NCBI GenBank assembly: GCA_903952135.1
Contig: CAJBER010000206.1
Location: 1-52,810 of the forward strand
DNA: 52,810 nt
Origin: an uncultured Algoriphagus sp.
GTDB lineage: Bacteria > Bacteroidota > Bacteroidia > Cytophagales > Cyclobacteriaceae
Direction of reading: 5' to 3'
Shown: positions 1 through 8,984 of the stretch, in pieces
Layout of the letters: each line of letters begins with the position of its first letter
Numbering within the stretch: position 1 is the stretch's first letter
Program-made: the position numbers and the translations under genes
The notes under the pieces: generated by a model
Databases searched by the model: none
What the model was told of the DNA's origin: nothing
The model's input: the letters and a program-made list of their open reading frames with translations, nothing else

Positions 1-1665
1 CAGGAAAACTACGACGACTTCTACTACGGCAAGGGATCTACCTATCCGGATGTGCAAGGCTCCGTCGGCATCTTGTTTGAACAAGCAAGTTCCAGAGGAC
101 ACCTTCAAGAAACGGACAATGGCATGCTCAGCTTTCCATTCACTATCCGCAACCAATTTACCGCCAACCTATCCTCCTACCAGGCCACCAAAGAAATGCG
201 CGTGGAGCTCAACCAATGGATGAAGGATTTCTACACGGACATCAAAAAAGAAACCGATGCAGACATCAACAAGGCCTATATTTTTGGTGCTGCGGAGGAA
301 GATGCACGGAGCTATCATTTGGCAGACTTGATTCTACAGCACGAAATCAAGCTCTTTTCCCTCAAAGAAGACTTGGTCATCAACGGCAAACAGTTCAAAA
401 AAGGAAACTCCTACATCGTGCCTGCCGACCAGCCGCAATACCGCTTGATCAAGGCGATGTTTGAAACGCGAACTACCTTCCAAGACAGCTTGTTTTACGA
501 CATCTCTGCTTGGACCTACCCCATGGCTTTTGGCGTAGACTTTATGGCGTTGAATAGCCGCATCGTCAACCTAGCCAACGTCAGCCCTGTGGATAAGTCC
601 AGTTTTGCGCAAGCGCCAGGCAAGGTAGTCGGCTCCGCCGGGGCCTATCAATATGCGATGGAGTGGACCGATTACTATGCGCCAAAGGCGGCCTATCAAT
701 TGTTGAAGGCTGGTTTATTGGTTCGGGTAGCCACCAAAGAATTCTCCACCGCAGAAGGGAAAACCTTTGGCAGAGGGACTTTGCTGATTGACAAAGGCGA
801 AAGCGGACTTGATCCTCAGGCCTTCTTCAAGAAGCTAGAAGAGGTAGCCCGATTTGCACATGTAGATATTCATGCATTGACGTCAGGGTACACGCAGGGA
901 GCAAACCTAGGTTCTACCTTTATGCTTCCCTTGAATACGCCTACCATCGCTCTTTTGGTCGATGGGGGTGTGGATAGTGGAGAAGCTGGAGAAATCTGGC
1001 ACCTACTCGATCAGCGCATGCAGATGCCACTAACCCTACTGCCTTTGGAATCCGTAAGCGGCACCAACTTGGATCGCTACTCGGTCATCTTGATGGCGGA
1101 TGGAAGCTACGGGCAACTGGGTCAGTCGGGCGCTGCGGCCCTGAAAACCTGGGTGAGCAAGGGCAATACCTTGGTGGCCAAAGGAGGCGCACTTCGCTGG
1201 TTGGCCCAAAATGAAATCGGAAATTTCACCTTCCGCAAGGTGGATAACGCAGAGAAGGGCTTACAAAAAAGCTATGCAGACTTTGAGAATGCTACCGGAG
1301 CCAAGCAAACTTTTGGAGCCATCTTTAAATCTACCTTGGACACCAGCCATCCTATCGGCTATGGCTATGTGAGCAAAGACCTTTTCACTTTCAGAAATGA
1401 CAATTTCTTCCTAGAGCCCTCTACCAACCCCTACGCCAATCCGCTAGTCTATACTAAAGATCCTTTGGCTTCCGGCTACTTGCATCCAAGCAATCTGCCT
1501 GGAGTACAGGAGAGCGCAGTGATCCGTGTAGCTAGTCAAGGCAGAGGAAGAATTGTGGGCTTTGCAGACAACCCTAACTTCCGTGCCTTCTGGTTTGGTA
1601 CCAACAAACTGTTTATGAATTCCATTTTCTTTGGTCAAGTGATTGACGGAGGAACTGCCCGTTAA
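1..1665 (+). CDS. M14 family zinc carboxypeptidase, C-terminal part (5' end outside window)
   Basis: The reading frame is open from base 1, so the N-terminus lies outside the window; the GTG at 52 is internal. The first residues include the stretch ILFEQASSRGH, which I read as the region of the M14 catalytic glutamate; the zinc ligands would be upstream. The rest resembles the long C-terminal extension of Bacteroidota M14 proteins: a segment around residues 300-400 (LLVDGG, then a glycine-rich ILMADGSYG) looks like the class I glutamine-amidotransferase-like fold often fused to these peptidases. The protein is probably secreted or periplasmic, but the signal peptide cannot be seen. A stem-loop terminator follows the TAA at once. 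The family call rests mainly on the YDDFYYGKGSTYPD and FEQASSRGH motifs. Confidence 0.85.
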   Translation, partial: QENYDDFYYGKGSTYPDVQGSVGILFEQASSRGHLQETDNGMLSFPFTIRNQFTANLSSYQATKEMRVELNQWMKDFYTDIKKETDADINKAYIFGAAEEDARSYHLADLILQHEIKLFSLKEDLVINGKQFKKGNSYIVPADQPQYRLIKAMFETRTTFQDSLFYDISAWTYPMAFGVDFMALNSRIVNLANVSPVDKSSFAQAPGKVVGSAGAYQYAMEWTDYYAPKAAYQLLKAGLLVRVATKEFSTAEGKTFGRGTLLIDKGESGLDPQAFFKKLEEVARFAHVDIHALTSGYTQGANLGSTFMLPLNTPTIALLVDGGVDSGEAGEIWHLLDQRMQMPLTLLPLESVSGTNLDRYSVILMADGSYGQLGQSGAAALKTWVSKGNTLVAKGGALRWLAQNEIGNFTFRKVDNAEKGLQKSYADFENATGAKQTFGAIFKSTLDTSHPIGYGYVSKDLFTFRNDNFFLEPSTNPYANPLVYTKDPLASGYLHPSNLPGVQESAVIRVASQGRGRIVGFADNPNFRAFWFGTNKLFMNSIFFGQVIDGGTAR

Positions 1666-1670
1666 ACTCC

Positions 1671-1703
1671 AAATCCCAGCATTGAGCTGGGATTTTCTTT
1701 TCC
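1671..1703 (+). terminator. Rho-independent terminator after the M14 gene
   Basis: AAATCCCAGC and GCTGGGATTT form a perfect 10-bp stem around a 5-nt ATTGA loop, followed by the T-rich tract TCTTTTCCT. It begins 5 nt after the stop codon and ends about 20 nt before the next start codon, so the downstream gene either has a very compact promoter or depends on readthrough. Confidence 0.8.
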
Positions 1704-1723
1704 TATTGCTATTCTTAGAATTT

Positions 1724-2836
1724 ATGAAAAAAATTAGTCTTTTTCTTTTCGCTATGCTGATGGGCGGAAATACTCTTGTCGGACAAGAAATGAGTTTTGA
1801 GTCCTACAATCCTCCATCCACGCTCAAGGTGCCTCAGCATCCGGTGACGCGGTCAAAGTTTCCCTTTATCGATATCCACAGCCACCAAGGAGGCGTCAAC
1901 AAATCCAAGATCGATCAGCTCTCCGCTGAGATGAAAGAACTCAACATGGCAGTAATGATCAACCTGAGTGGGCGGGGCTTTGGACAAGGCAATAGCAATG
2001 CACAGCAGGAATACATCAAGGGCATGATGCAGGAGTTTAAGACCCATGCCCCTGGCAGATTCATGGTGTTTACCAACTTGAATTTTAACGGTTTCGGTAC
2101 ACCAGAATGGACCGCCTTGGCTGTAAAGGAGCTGGAGGAAGATGTGGCTGCAGGAGCAGTAGGCTTGAAGATTTACAAGAGTTTGGGCTTGAACTCCAAG
2201 GACAATAGCGGAAAGCGAATTCCCGTGGATCATCCCGATTTGGATCCAGTGTGGGCCAAGGCTGGGGAACTTGGGATTCCTGTATTGATCCATGCTGCGG
2301 ATCCTGCTCAATTTTGGCAAGCGATGGACTCTACGAACGAACGCTGGCTGGAACTCAAACTTCATCCGAGTCGTCGCCGATCTGCTACCGACCCAGCGCC
2401 TTTTGAGCAAATCATCGCAGAGCAGCACAGGGTATTTGCGAAGCATCCCAAAACCACCTTTATCAATGCGCATATGGGTTGGATGGCCAACGACTTGGAT
2501 GCCGCAGGGGCACACTTGGATCGCTATCCGAATGTCAACTACGAGATCGGTGCCATCATCGCGGAGTTGGGAAGACAGCCTCGACGGGCCAAAGAATTTT
2601 TCACCAAGTACCAGGATCGAATTTTATTTGGGAAAGATGCCTACAACAAGGAGGAGTTTTACACCTATTTCCGAGTCCTGGAAACCGAGGACGAGTATTT
2701 TCCTTATTACAAAAAGTACCATGCCTTTTGGAGCATGTATGGGTTAGGACTTTCAGACGAAGTCTTGAAAAAAGTATACTACAAAAACGCCCTTCGGATT
2801 GTACCGGGATTGGATAAGACGCTTTTTCCGGATTAG
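1724..2836 (+). CDS. Secreted amidohydrolase (amidohydrolase_2-type TIM barrel)
   Basis: The start is taken at ATG 1724 because it gives a clean signal peptide (MKKISLFLFAMLMGG, cleavage near VGQ); the frame is open further upstream through the terminator of the previous gene, but those residues look non-coding. The mature protein has the metal-dependent hydrolase pattern: an HxH motif in FIDIHSHQGG, later histidines in VLIHAAD and INAHMGW, and a catalytic-type aspartate in LFGKDAY. This is the pattern of PF04909 hydrolases and decarboxylases. The substrate cannot be told from sequence. The product should act in the periplasm. The gene is convergent with the TonB receptor gene, with a repeat element between them. 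Confidence 0.85.
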   Translation: MKKISLFLFAMLMGGNTLVGQEMSFESYNPPSTLKVPQHPVTRSKFPFIDIHSHQGGVNKSKIDQLSAEMKELNMAVMINLSGRGFGQGNSNAQQEYIKGMMQEFKTHAPGRFMVFTNLNFNGFGTPEWTALAVKELEEDVAAGAVGLKIYKSLGLNSKDNSGKRIPVDHPDLDPVWAKAGELGIPVLIHAADPAQFWQAMDSTNERWLELKLHPSRRRSATDPAPFEQIIAEQHRVFAKHPKTTFINAHMGWMANDLDAAGAHLDRYPNVNYEIGAIIAELGRQPRRAKEFFTKYQDRILFGKDAYNKEEFYTYFRVLETEDEYFPYYKKYHAFWSMYGLGLSDEVLKKVYYKNALRIVPGLDKTLFPD

Positions 2837-2871
2837 GAACCACCTAGACACATAGGGGAAGATACTAGTTG

Positions 2872-3027
2872 AAAAAAGGTGGAAATAAGGTAGAAATACA
2901 ATGGAAATAAATCGAGCCTGCCGAAGGCTGGCAGGCTCGGTGAAATAGTTAACCCTGCCGCTATTTCAACTTATTTCACGTAGCGAAGCGGAGTCTATTT
3001 CTACTCTATTTCGATTGTATTTCCTAG
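2872..3027. repeat. Intergenic inverted-repeat element (GAAATA family) with GC-rich palindrome
   Basis: This gap between two convergent genes holds repeated GGAAATA/TAGAAATA words on the left and their reverse complements (TATTTC) on the right, forming a long imperfect inverted repeat. At its centre-left lies a perfect 10-bp hairpin, CGAGCCTGCC at 2913-2922 and GGCAGGCTCG at 2930-2939. Similar GAAATA words occur near 36324-36395 and 50917-50965. It could act as a bidirectional terminator or be a REP-like element; no coding capacity was seen. Confidence 0.6.
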
Positions 3028-3047
3028 TCCAAACCTGGTGCAATACC

Positions 3048-5435
3048 TTAGAACTTCATCTTTATCCCCATCAAGAAATTCGTTCCTGCCTGAGGATAGA
3101 AGAAGTTTTCCGTCACTAATTCACGGCCCGTTCCTCCGGGAACAAAGTAGCTGAAGGTGTAGCCATTGGGCTCGTACATCTCATTGAAGATATTATTGAT
3201 CAATAGATTCACTTCCAGTCCTTTGAAGAAGCGTGGGGTCGCGGAATAACTGATTCGCAGGTCATTCGTAAAGAAGGCATCCAAGGACCGGGCCTCATTG
3301 GCCGTATTGTCCAAAAACTGTCGGCCTACGTACTTGCTCATCCAGTTGAGGGACAGGTTTTTGCTTGGTTTGTACTCGATGATCGCCGAACTCACCACAT
3401 TCGGAGAGAAAGCAATGTCTGTATTGGTGTAGGTGATCGTTTCCTGTCGGAACTCGTCCACACTGTAGTCGTCAATGTACTCGGTAAACTCTCGGATTTT
3501 ATTCTGACTCAGTGCCAGGTTGCCTCCCAAGGTCCAGGTCTTGGAAAGGATGTAAACTCCATCCAATTCAATCCCTGCACGATAGGAAGATGACACATTT
3601 TCCCGAATGTAAGCCCCAACGTCATTGATCTGACCCGTCAAGATCAGCTGGTCCTTGTAACCCATGTAGTAGAAGTTGGCATTGTAGCTGAAGTTGCCAG
3701 ATTTGGATCGTACACCCGCCTCCACATTGTTGAGTCGCTCGGGTCTAGGCACTTCGGTGATCGGATTGTCGGTAAAGTCCGAGCGGGTCGGTTCCCGGTT
3801 GGCCACCGCATAGCTCGCATACCAGGTTTGCTTTCTTTTTTCGTAGGAGAACCCAAACTTAGGATTGAAGAAGGTGTAATCTGCCTGACCATCCACGAGG
3901 CGTAAGTCGTCATTGAGTCCATTAAAGGAGTAGGAGATGCCGCGCACCTGCAGGTCACCGAAGAGATTCAGCCCAGGCTTGATCTCGTACGTGGCTTTGG
4001 TATAGATATTCCGGTCGTCCTTGACGGCATTGTTGTCGTAGTAGCGATCCCGAATGTTACTTGGGCCAGCAATCCTTGCCCATACAATCTCTCCAAAGTG
4101 TCCCCCATCGTAGCGATTGGCCCCACCACCGATGATCCAATCCAGTTTGCCGTCAGTGGAAACGTAATTGGCCGACCCTACAAAACCATAGAAATCGTTG
4201 TCTAGCCAACGGCGGCGAATGATATCGGTACGTTCAATCACCTCGTCCCCGATTTTTACAGGCGCTAAAGCATAGCTAGCAAAGTCATCATCGGCTCGAA
4301 ACTGCTCGTAATACCCACGTCCATAAGTGTAGTGTAATGCCAAATTGGTCTTCCAATTGGAACCCACTTTACCGGTATAGATCAACTGGTAATGGTCCTG
4401 CTGGTAGTTGTCCGTTTCGTTGTCGTAGGTATAGGAATTAAACGTGCGATCGGTGGTTAATTTGTCTTGGGGAAGTCCTGCCCAACTTTGGTAGGTCTGT
4501 TCTTTACCAGAGAAGGCAATCAATTTGATGACGCTCTTTTCTCCGTAGTATCCTCCCGACACAAACCAGCTGCCTAGGTCCGAAAAGGCCCGGTCCACAA
4601 ATCCATCGGAAGTAATCTTGGAGAGTCGCGCATCTACGGCAAAGCGGTTGTTGAGTAGGCCTGTTCCTGCTTTGACGGTATGTCTCCAGGTATTGAAGGA
4701 GCCAAAACCATTGTCAACTTCGGCATAGGCCTCGTCGCGACGGGTGTCGGTCTGAAAGTTGAGGCTGGCGCCAAAGGCTGCGGCTCCATTAGTGGAAGTA
4801 CCCACCCCACGCTGAATCTGGATGTTTTCCACCGAGGAGGCAAAGTCCGGCATGTTGACCCAAAAGACCCCATGCGCCTCTGCGTCGTTCAGTGGAATGC
4901 CGTTGATGGTGGCATTGATCCGGGTTTGGTCAGATCCTCGGATACGAATACCCGTGTAGCCTACCCCTGCTCCTGCATCGGAGTGGCTGACTACGGAGGG
5001 GGAAAAGTTGAGGAGAATGGGAATGTCCTGCCCCAAATTCCGCTTGCCAATTTCCGACTTATCCACCGTGTTAAAGGTGGTTGGCGTGCTCTCTGAGGCG
5101 CGGGTGGCGGACACAATGAATTCCTCGCTCAAGAAATCCTTGGATTCCAAGCCCAGTTCCAGGGAGGCCGCAAAAGGAAGTTCAACCGACTCCCGTACGG
5201 TTTCGTAGCCCAGGTAGGAAACTCGGATTTCCTGCTTTCCATTGGGCACTCGTCCCAAGGTAAACTTACCGTCGGTATCTGTGACGGCACCTTTTCCCAA
5301 ACTTTCGATCCAAACAGATGCGCCTACCAAGGGAACGCTCGTTTTGGCATCGAAAATTCGGCCACTTAGGCTAGACTGTGCCCAAGCGTGTAGACTGAAC
5401 AGTACACACAGTCCTACTAGTACTAACTTTTTCAT
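3048..5435 (-). CDS. TonB-dependent outer-membrane receptor, TPP-riboswitch controlled (probable thiamin/precursor uptake)
   Basis: The start is set at ATG 5435: it follows AAAGGGGGAAATT and gives a signal peptide MKKLVLVGLCVLFSLHAWAQ. The frame stays open upstream only because it runs through the riboswitch leader. The 795-residue product has a carboxypeptidase-D regulatory-like beta-sandwich (about residues 23-105), a plug domain (about 110-240, with GIRIRGSDQTRINATINGIP and QRGVGTSTNGAAAFG), then a 22-strand-type barrel ending in aromatic IKMKF. Such receptors import ligands across the outer membrane using TonB/ExbBD energy. The ligand is inferred from the TPP riboswitch at 5583-5662, not from the protein itself; TPP-regulated TonB receptors are known in Bacteroidota. 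No SusD partner is adjacent, which fits a small-molecule ligand rather than a glycan. Confidence 0.9.
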   Translation of the reverse strand: MKKLVLVGLCVLFSLHAWAQSSLSGRIFDAKTSVPLVGASVWIESLGKGAVTDTDGKFTLGRVPNGKQEIRVSYLGYETVRESVELPFAASLELGLESKDFLSEEFIVSATRASESTPTTFNTVDKSEIGKRNLGQDIPILLNFSPSVVSHSDAGAGVGYTGIRIRGSDQTRINATINGIPLNDAEAHGVFWVNMPDFASSVENIQIQRGVGTSTNGAAAFGASLNFQTDTRRDEAYAEVDNGFGSFNTWRHTVKAGTGLLNNRFAVDARLSKITSDGFVDRAFSDLGSWFVSGGYYGEKSVIKLIAFSGKEQTYQSWAGLPQDKLTTDRTFNSYTYDNETDNYQQDHYQLIYTGKVGSNWKTNLALHYTYGRGYYEQFRADDDFASYALAPVKIGDEVIERTDIIRRRWLDNDFYGFVGSANYVSTDGKLDWIIGGGANRYDGGHFGEIVWARIAGPSNIRDRYYDNNAVKDDRNIYTKATYEIKPGLNLFGDLQVRGISYSFNGLNDDLRLVDGQADYTFFNPKFGFSYEKRKQTWYASYAVANREPTRSDFTDNPITEVPRPERLNNVEAGVRSKSGNFSYNANFYYMGYKDQLILTGQINDVGAYIRENVSSSYRAGIELDGVYILSKTWTLGGNLALSQNKIREFTEYIDDYSVDEFRQETITYTNTDIAFSPNVVSSAIIEYKPSKNLSLNWMSKYVGRQFLDNTANEARSLDAFFTNDLRISYSATPRFFKGLEVNLLINNIFNEMYEPNGYTFSYFVPGGTGRELVTENFFYPQAGTNFLMGIKMKF

Positions 5436-5439
5436 AATT

Positions 5440-5490
5440 TCCCCCTTTCGGGTTTTTGAGTGAAACATGAGAAAACCCAGGGGAGGTTTT
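5440..5490 (-). promoter_or_regulatory. Leader segment with competing hairpins around the receptor ribosome binding site
   Basis: Reading the minus strand, AAAACC (5485-5490) can pair with GGTTTT (5472-5477). The same GGTTTT region, as GGGTTTT, can instead pair with AAAACCC (5450-5456), so the two stems exclude each other. The ribosome-binding purines AAAGGGGG (5441-5448) can also fold as CCC-GAAA-GGG, a GNRA-type mini-hairpin, or pair with TCCCC at 5480-5484. This is what a translational expression platform for the upstream riboswitch could look like. The pairings are seen in the sequence; their role is inferred. Confidence 0.4.
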
Positions 5491-5582
5491 CCGTGATTGT
5501 TTACCCGGTTGCGACGCAAAAACACATCCGAAGGAAGGCTAGCACTTCCTAGATTGGATTCAATTTTATACTCCGCATGCTC

Positions 5583-5662
5583 ATTTCCCTTCGCCGGCAT
5601 TACCCGGATCAGGTGGTATGGGTATGATCTCAGCCCGTTGTATTTAAGGCACCCCTTATGAT
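5583..5662 (-). promoter_or_regulatory. TPP riboswitch (THI element)
   Basis: On the minus strand this region carries the hallmark THI-box blocks in the right order: AAGGGGTGCC, then GGCTGAGATCATACCC, then ACCTGATCCGGGTAAT, then GCCGGCGAAGGGA. The CUGAGA block binds the pyrimidine of thiamin pyrophosphate and the GGCGAAGGGA side closes the pyrophosphate helix. The aptamer begins a few nucleotides after the predicted transcription start and lies about 150 nt upstream of the receptor ATG, leaving room for an expression platform. No strong U-tract terminator was seen between aptamer and gene, so control of translation is more likely than attenuation. Confidence 0.93.
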
Positions 5663-5669
5663 CTGACAA

Positions 5670-5700
5670 CAAAGTTAAATGGGAAAAGTTTTTTTCCAAA
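5670..5700 (-). promoter_or_regulatory. Bacteroidota-type promoter of the riboswitch-receptor transcript
   Basis: On the minus strand TTTG (5697-5700) is followed after exactly 19 nt by TAACTTTG (5670-5677). This matches the Bacteroidota sigma-factor consensus TTTG-N19-TAnnTTTG at every specified base. The implied start site lies just ahead of the riboswitch aptamer. Confidence 0.8.
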
Positions 5701-5757
5701 AGTCAGTTCTTCCCAGCTTTTTTTTAACTTCAAGCATCCACCACCACCTCTTATGCA

Positions 5758-6603
5758 ATGCGACTATACAAATTGATTTCAGGAACACTTTTGGAACTAA
5801 ACGGAACCAATTATTTAGGCCCTGAACTCGATTGGGATCAGTTGCTCGGCAGGGAGCAACTCCCCAAATTACTGGCTTCAGAGGCAAGCAATTGGGAAAA
5901 AATAAGCCAAGAAAAAGCCGAAGAATGCATCGCAGAAGGACTGTTGGCGCCCATGGGAACTCAGGAAGTCTGGGCTGCTGGGGTGACTTATTTTCGCAGC
6001 AGGACCGCTCGAATGGAGGAGTCCAGTGATTCGGGTGGGGCCACATTTTACGACAAGGTTTACGTAGCCGAGCGTCCCGAACTCTTCTTCAAGGCCACTG
6101 CGAGCCGGGTATCCAATCCTGGAGATCTAGTCAAGATCCGCACCGACTCCAGTTGGGATGTGCCCGAGCCCGAGCTGACGCTTTTGCTTTCCCCTTCGGG
6201 AAAAATTCAAGGATACACCATCGGCAACGACATGAGCAGCCGCAGTATAGAAGGGGAAAATCCCCTCTACCTCCCTCAGGCCAAAGTGTACCAGGGCTGC
6301 GCTTCCCTTGGCCCCTGCCTGTTGATTCAAGAAGAACCACTGCCCGCTTCCACCAAGATCAGTTTGGAGGTGCATCGGCAGGGGAGCCTGGCCGCTTCGG
6401 GGGAAACCACCTTGGCGCAATTGAAACGAAGCCCAGAAGAACTTGCCCAATGGCTTTTCCGAGCCAACACCTTTCCAACTGGCTGTTTTCTGATGACAGG
6501 AACCGGTATTGTGCCCGATGATTTTTCCTTGGAAAAAGGGGATTCCGTGACCATCAACATTAAAGGCATCGGCTCCCTTCATAATGAGGTGGGGACGATT
6601 TAG
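5758..6603 (+). CDS. Fumarylacetoacetate hydrolase (FAH) family protein
   Basis: A 281-residue protein of the FAH fold, which usually acts as a Mg-dependent hydrolase, dehydratase or isomerase on 2-keto acid intermediates. The metal-binding signature is visible: EPEL around residues 138-141 and [15 protein letters not shown] around residues 157-171. The [14 protein letters not shown] stretch resembles the COG3970-like branch that includes 2-keto-3-deoxy sugar acid dehydratases, so a role in sugar-acid catabolism is possible but unproven. The length fits the family. It is transcribed divergently from the TPP-regulated receptor, but nothing links their functions. The ATG at 5758 is chosen because it starts a typical N-terminus (RLYKL). 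Confidence 0.82.
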   Translation: MRLYKLISGTLLELNGTNYLGPELDWDQLLGREQLPKLLASEASNWEKISQEKAEECIAEGLLAPMGTQEVWAAGVTYFRSRTARMEESSDSGGATFYDKVYVAERPELFFKATASRVSNPGDLVKIRTDSSWDVPEPELTLLLSPSGKIQGYTIGNDMSSRSIEGENPLYLPQAKVYQGCASLGPCLLIQEEPLPASTKISLEVHRQGSLAASGETTLAQLKRSPEELAQWLFRANTFPTGCFLMTGTGIVPDDFSLEKGDSVTINIKGIGSLHNEVGTI

Positions 6604-6713
6604 AATCGAGTTTTTTCAAAAGCCAAGGCAGAGCATTTGAAACTAATTCCCCCATTGAAAGAGCCCACTTGACCATTGGTAAAAATCCAAGGCGCCCCCA
6701 AAAGCAAAAGCCC

Positions 6714-6721
6714 TATGTTTG
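6714..6721 (+). promoter_or_regulatory. Candidate -7 box for the DUF5916 gene
   Basis: TATGTTTG matches TAnnTTTG and lies 19 nt before the chosen ATG at 6741. No good TTTG is found at the expected distance upstream, so only the -7 element supports it. Confidence 0.4.
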
Positions 6722-6740
6722 TACATTCGGAAAGTCCTTT

Positions 6741-8954
6741 ATGAAACGTTTTTTATTCTTTTTTATCCTAGTAGGAGTAATCAGTTTTTTTCAAGCGGAA
6801 GCACAAGCTCCTGCTCAGCAAAATGCCTTTGCATTTAAACTGAAAGAACCCATCACCTTGGACGGTATTTTGGATGAAGCCATCTGGAAGGATGCCGAAG
6901 GATGGAATGGCAATTTTATGCAGTACTTCCCCTCAGACACTTCCTTGAGTAAAGTTCCCACTCGCGTTAAAATTGCTTTCGATGAGAACAATCTCTATTT
7001 GGCAGCCATCATGGAGAATACAGGACCACGGAAATACGTATCTACCTCTCTAAGAAGGGACTACCGAGGAGAACAAAACGATGGGATTACCTTCGTTTTT
7101 GACACCTTCAATGACGGAACCAATGCCTTCCATTTTGGAGTGAACCCTTATGGTGTACAGCGGGAAGCCTTACTCGCCAATGGAGGCTCTCGCCCCGACG
7201 ACCTCAACCAGGCTTGGGACAATAAATGGTATTCTGAGGCCAAAATTTTGGAAAATCAGTGGCAGGTGGAAGCAATTATTCCGCTATCTACGGTGCGATT
7301 TAAGGAAGGTACTGAAAACTGGAACGTCAACTTCTACCGAGTGGATAGCCATACAGGTGAGCGATCTACTTGGGCGCCCATTCCAAGAAACATTTCCATC
7401 ATTTCCACGGCATTTCTTCGAAAATTGGTGTTCGAGGAGCCCCTGCAGAAAAAAGGAGCCAACGTCTCCCTCATCCCTTACGTAGCGGGACGAACGTCTA
7501 GAAACTTCCTTGAAAACAGCAGTGAATCCCTTAGACCTGCAATTGGCGGCGATGCCAAAATTGGTATCGGGCCAGCAATGAATCTAGATTTGACTTTCAA
7601 TCCGGATTTTTCGCAGGTAGAAGTGGATCAGCAGGTGACGAATCTTGACCGATTCGAAATCTTTTTCCCTGAGCGTAGGCAGTTTTTCCTTGAAAATGGA
7701 GACCTTTTTGACAGCTTTGGTCAGCCTCGATCACGACCCTTCTTCTCTAGAAGAATCGGTGTGGATATCGACTCCGCTACTGGACAAAACGTGCAAAGTA
7801 AAATCATTTATGGTGCTCGCCTGAGTGGAAAATTGAACGAGAAATGGCGTGTAGGAGCCATGAATATGCAAACAGCCACAGATGAGGATGCTGGCATTGT
7901 AGGAAAGAATTTTACCGTGCTCGCGCTCCAACGAAAGGTGTTTGAAAGATCCAATATCGGGTTGATCTATGTCAACAAAGAATCCTTGGCCCTAGACGAG
8001 TACCAGCAAGTGTTTGATCCTACGGCATACAATCGCTTGTTGGGAATTGATTACAACCTCAACTCTGCCAATGGAAAGTGGACGGGAAAGGTATTTTACC
8101 ACCGCACCTTTGAATCAGTGAAAGTAGATAAGCCTTATTCCTTCAATGCTTACCTGTTGTATAACGACCTACACTGGAATTGGACCTTTAGCATCCAAGA
8201 TGTGGGTAAATCCTACAATCCGGAAGTGGGATTTGTCCCTCGGTCAGACTTCAAACGCATCAACCCAGACATTACTTACCTATTTTATCCCAAGTCCAAA
8301 TTCATCAATCGACATGGTCCAAAACTAGAGCTTGAAGGATTGTGGAACGAAACCTTGGGGACTACCGATCGGGACATCAACCTAGGCTATCTTGTTCGCT
8401 TCAACTCCTTGGCCGAATTGGAAGTCACCCAACGAAACAGATACGTCTACTTATTCAGCAGTTTCGATCCTACCCGATCGGGTGGAACACCCTTGGCGGC
8501 AGGCACAGATTATTCTTACCAAAATGTCCTGGTAGAATTCCGAAGCAACCCACGCAAAAAGCTGAATTTGAACTTGATTGGGGAGTTTGGGGAATACTTT
8601 ACTGGCAATATACAGCGTATCACCACACAAACAGGTTTGCGCCTGGGATACCTCGCCAATATCTCCATGAACTTCAACTATGCCCGTATCCGCTTGCCTC
8701 AACCCCAGCGGGATGCAGATTTGATCCTAGTAGGTCCTCGAATTGATTTGACACTGACGAAAGAATTGTTCTGGACTACCTTTGTGCAGTACAACAGTCA
8801 GATTGACAACATGAACATCAACACCCGTATCCAGTGGCGCTATGCTCCTGCGTCAGACTTTTTCTTGGTGTACACGGACAACTACTTCCCGGGCGACTTC
8901 CTTCCCAAGCAGCGCTCGCTGGTGTTTAAGTTGAACTACTGGTTGAATTTGTAA
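6741..8954 (+). CDS. DUF5916 family outer-membrane protein with CBM9-like N-terminal domain
   Basis: The ATG at 6741 begins a signal peptide (MKRFLFFFILVGVISFF, cleavage near AEAQA). Residues about 30-215 form a carbohydrate-binding-module-9-like domain (ITLDGILDEAIWKDAEGW is its characteristic opening; VKIAFDENNLYLAAIMEN follows). The rest matches the DUF5916 beta-strand-rich region, with alternating amphipathic strands and the FNPDFSQVEVDQQVTNL and FFPERRQFFLENGDLF motifs typical of the family. The protein ends in an aromatic/hydrophobic strand, consistent with an outer-membrane barrel. These proteins are common in Bacteroidota; their substrate is unknown. The gene appears monocistronic and converges on the following minus-strand gene. 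Confidence 0.85.
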   Translation: MKRFLFFFILVGVISFFQAEAQAPAQQNAFAFKLKEPITLDGILDEAIWKDAEGWNGNFMQYFPSDTSLSKVPTRVKIAFDENNLYLAAIMENTGPRKYVSTSLRRDYRGEQNDGITFVFDTFNDGTNAFHFGVNPYGVQREALLANGGSRPDDLNQAWDNKWYSEAKILENQWQVEAIIPLSTVRFKEGTENWNVNFYRVDSHTGERSTWAPIPRNISIISTAFLRKLVFEEPLQKKGANVSLIPYVAGRTSRNFLENSSESLRPAIGGDAKIGIGPAMNLDLTFNPDFSQVEVDQQVTNLDRFEIFFPERRQFFLENGDLFDSFGQPRSRPFFSRRIGVDIDSATGQNVQSKIIYGARLSGKLNEKWRVGAMNMQTATDEDAGIVGKNFTVLALQRKVFERSNIGLIYVNKESLALDEYQQVFDPTAYNRLLGIDYNLNSANGKWTGKVFYHRTFESVKVDKPYSFNAYLLYNDLHWNWTFSIQDVGKSYNPEVGFVPRSDFKRINPDITYLFYPKSKFINRHGPKLELEGLWNETLGTTDRDINLGYLVRFNSLAELEVTQRNRYVYLFSSFDPTRSGGTPLAAGTDYSYQNVLVEFRSNPRKKLNLNLIGEFGEYFTGNIQRITTQTGLRLGYLANISMNFNYARIRLPQPQRDADLILVGPRIDLTLTKELFWTTFVQYNSQIDNMNINTRIQWRYAPASDFFLVYTDNYFPGDFLPKQRSLVFKLNYWLNL

Positions 8955-8984
8955 TCAGGTTCCTAAGCCCGAAATTTCCTTGGT

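Noticed and set aside
5436-5699. N-terminal extension of the TonB receptor reading frame up to 5699
   Set aside because: The extension is translated from the riboswitch and leader; a signal peptide and ribosome-binding site fit the start at 5435.
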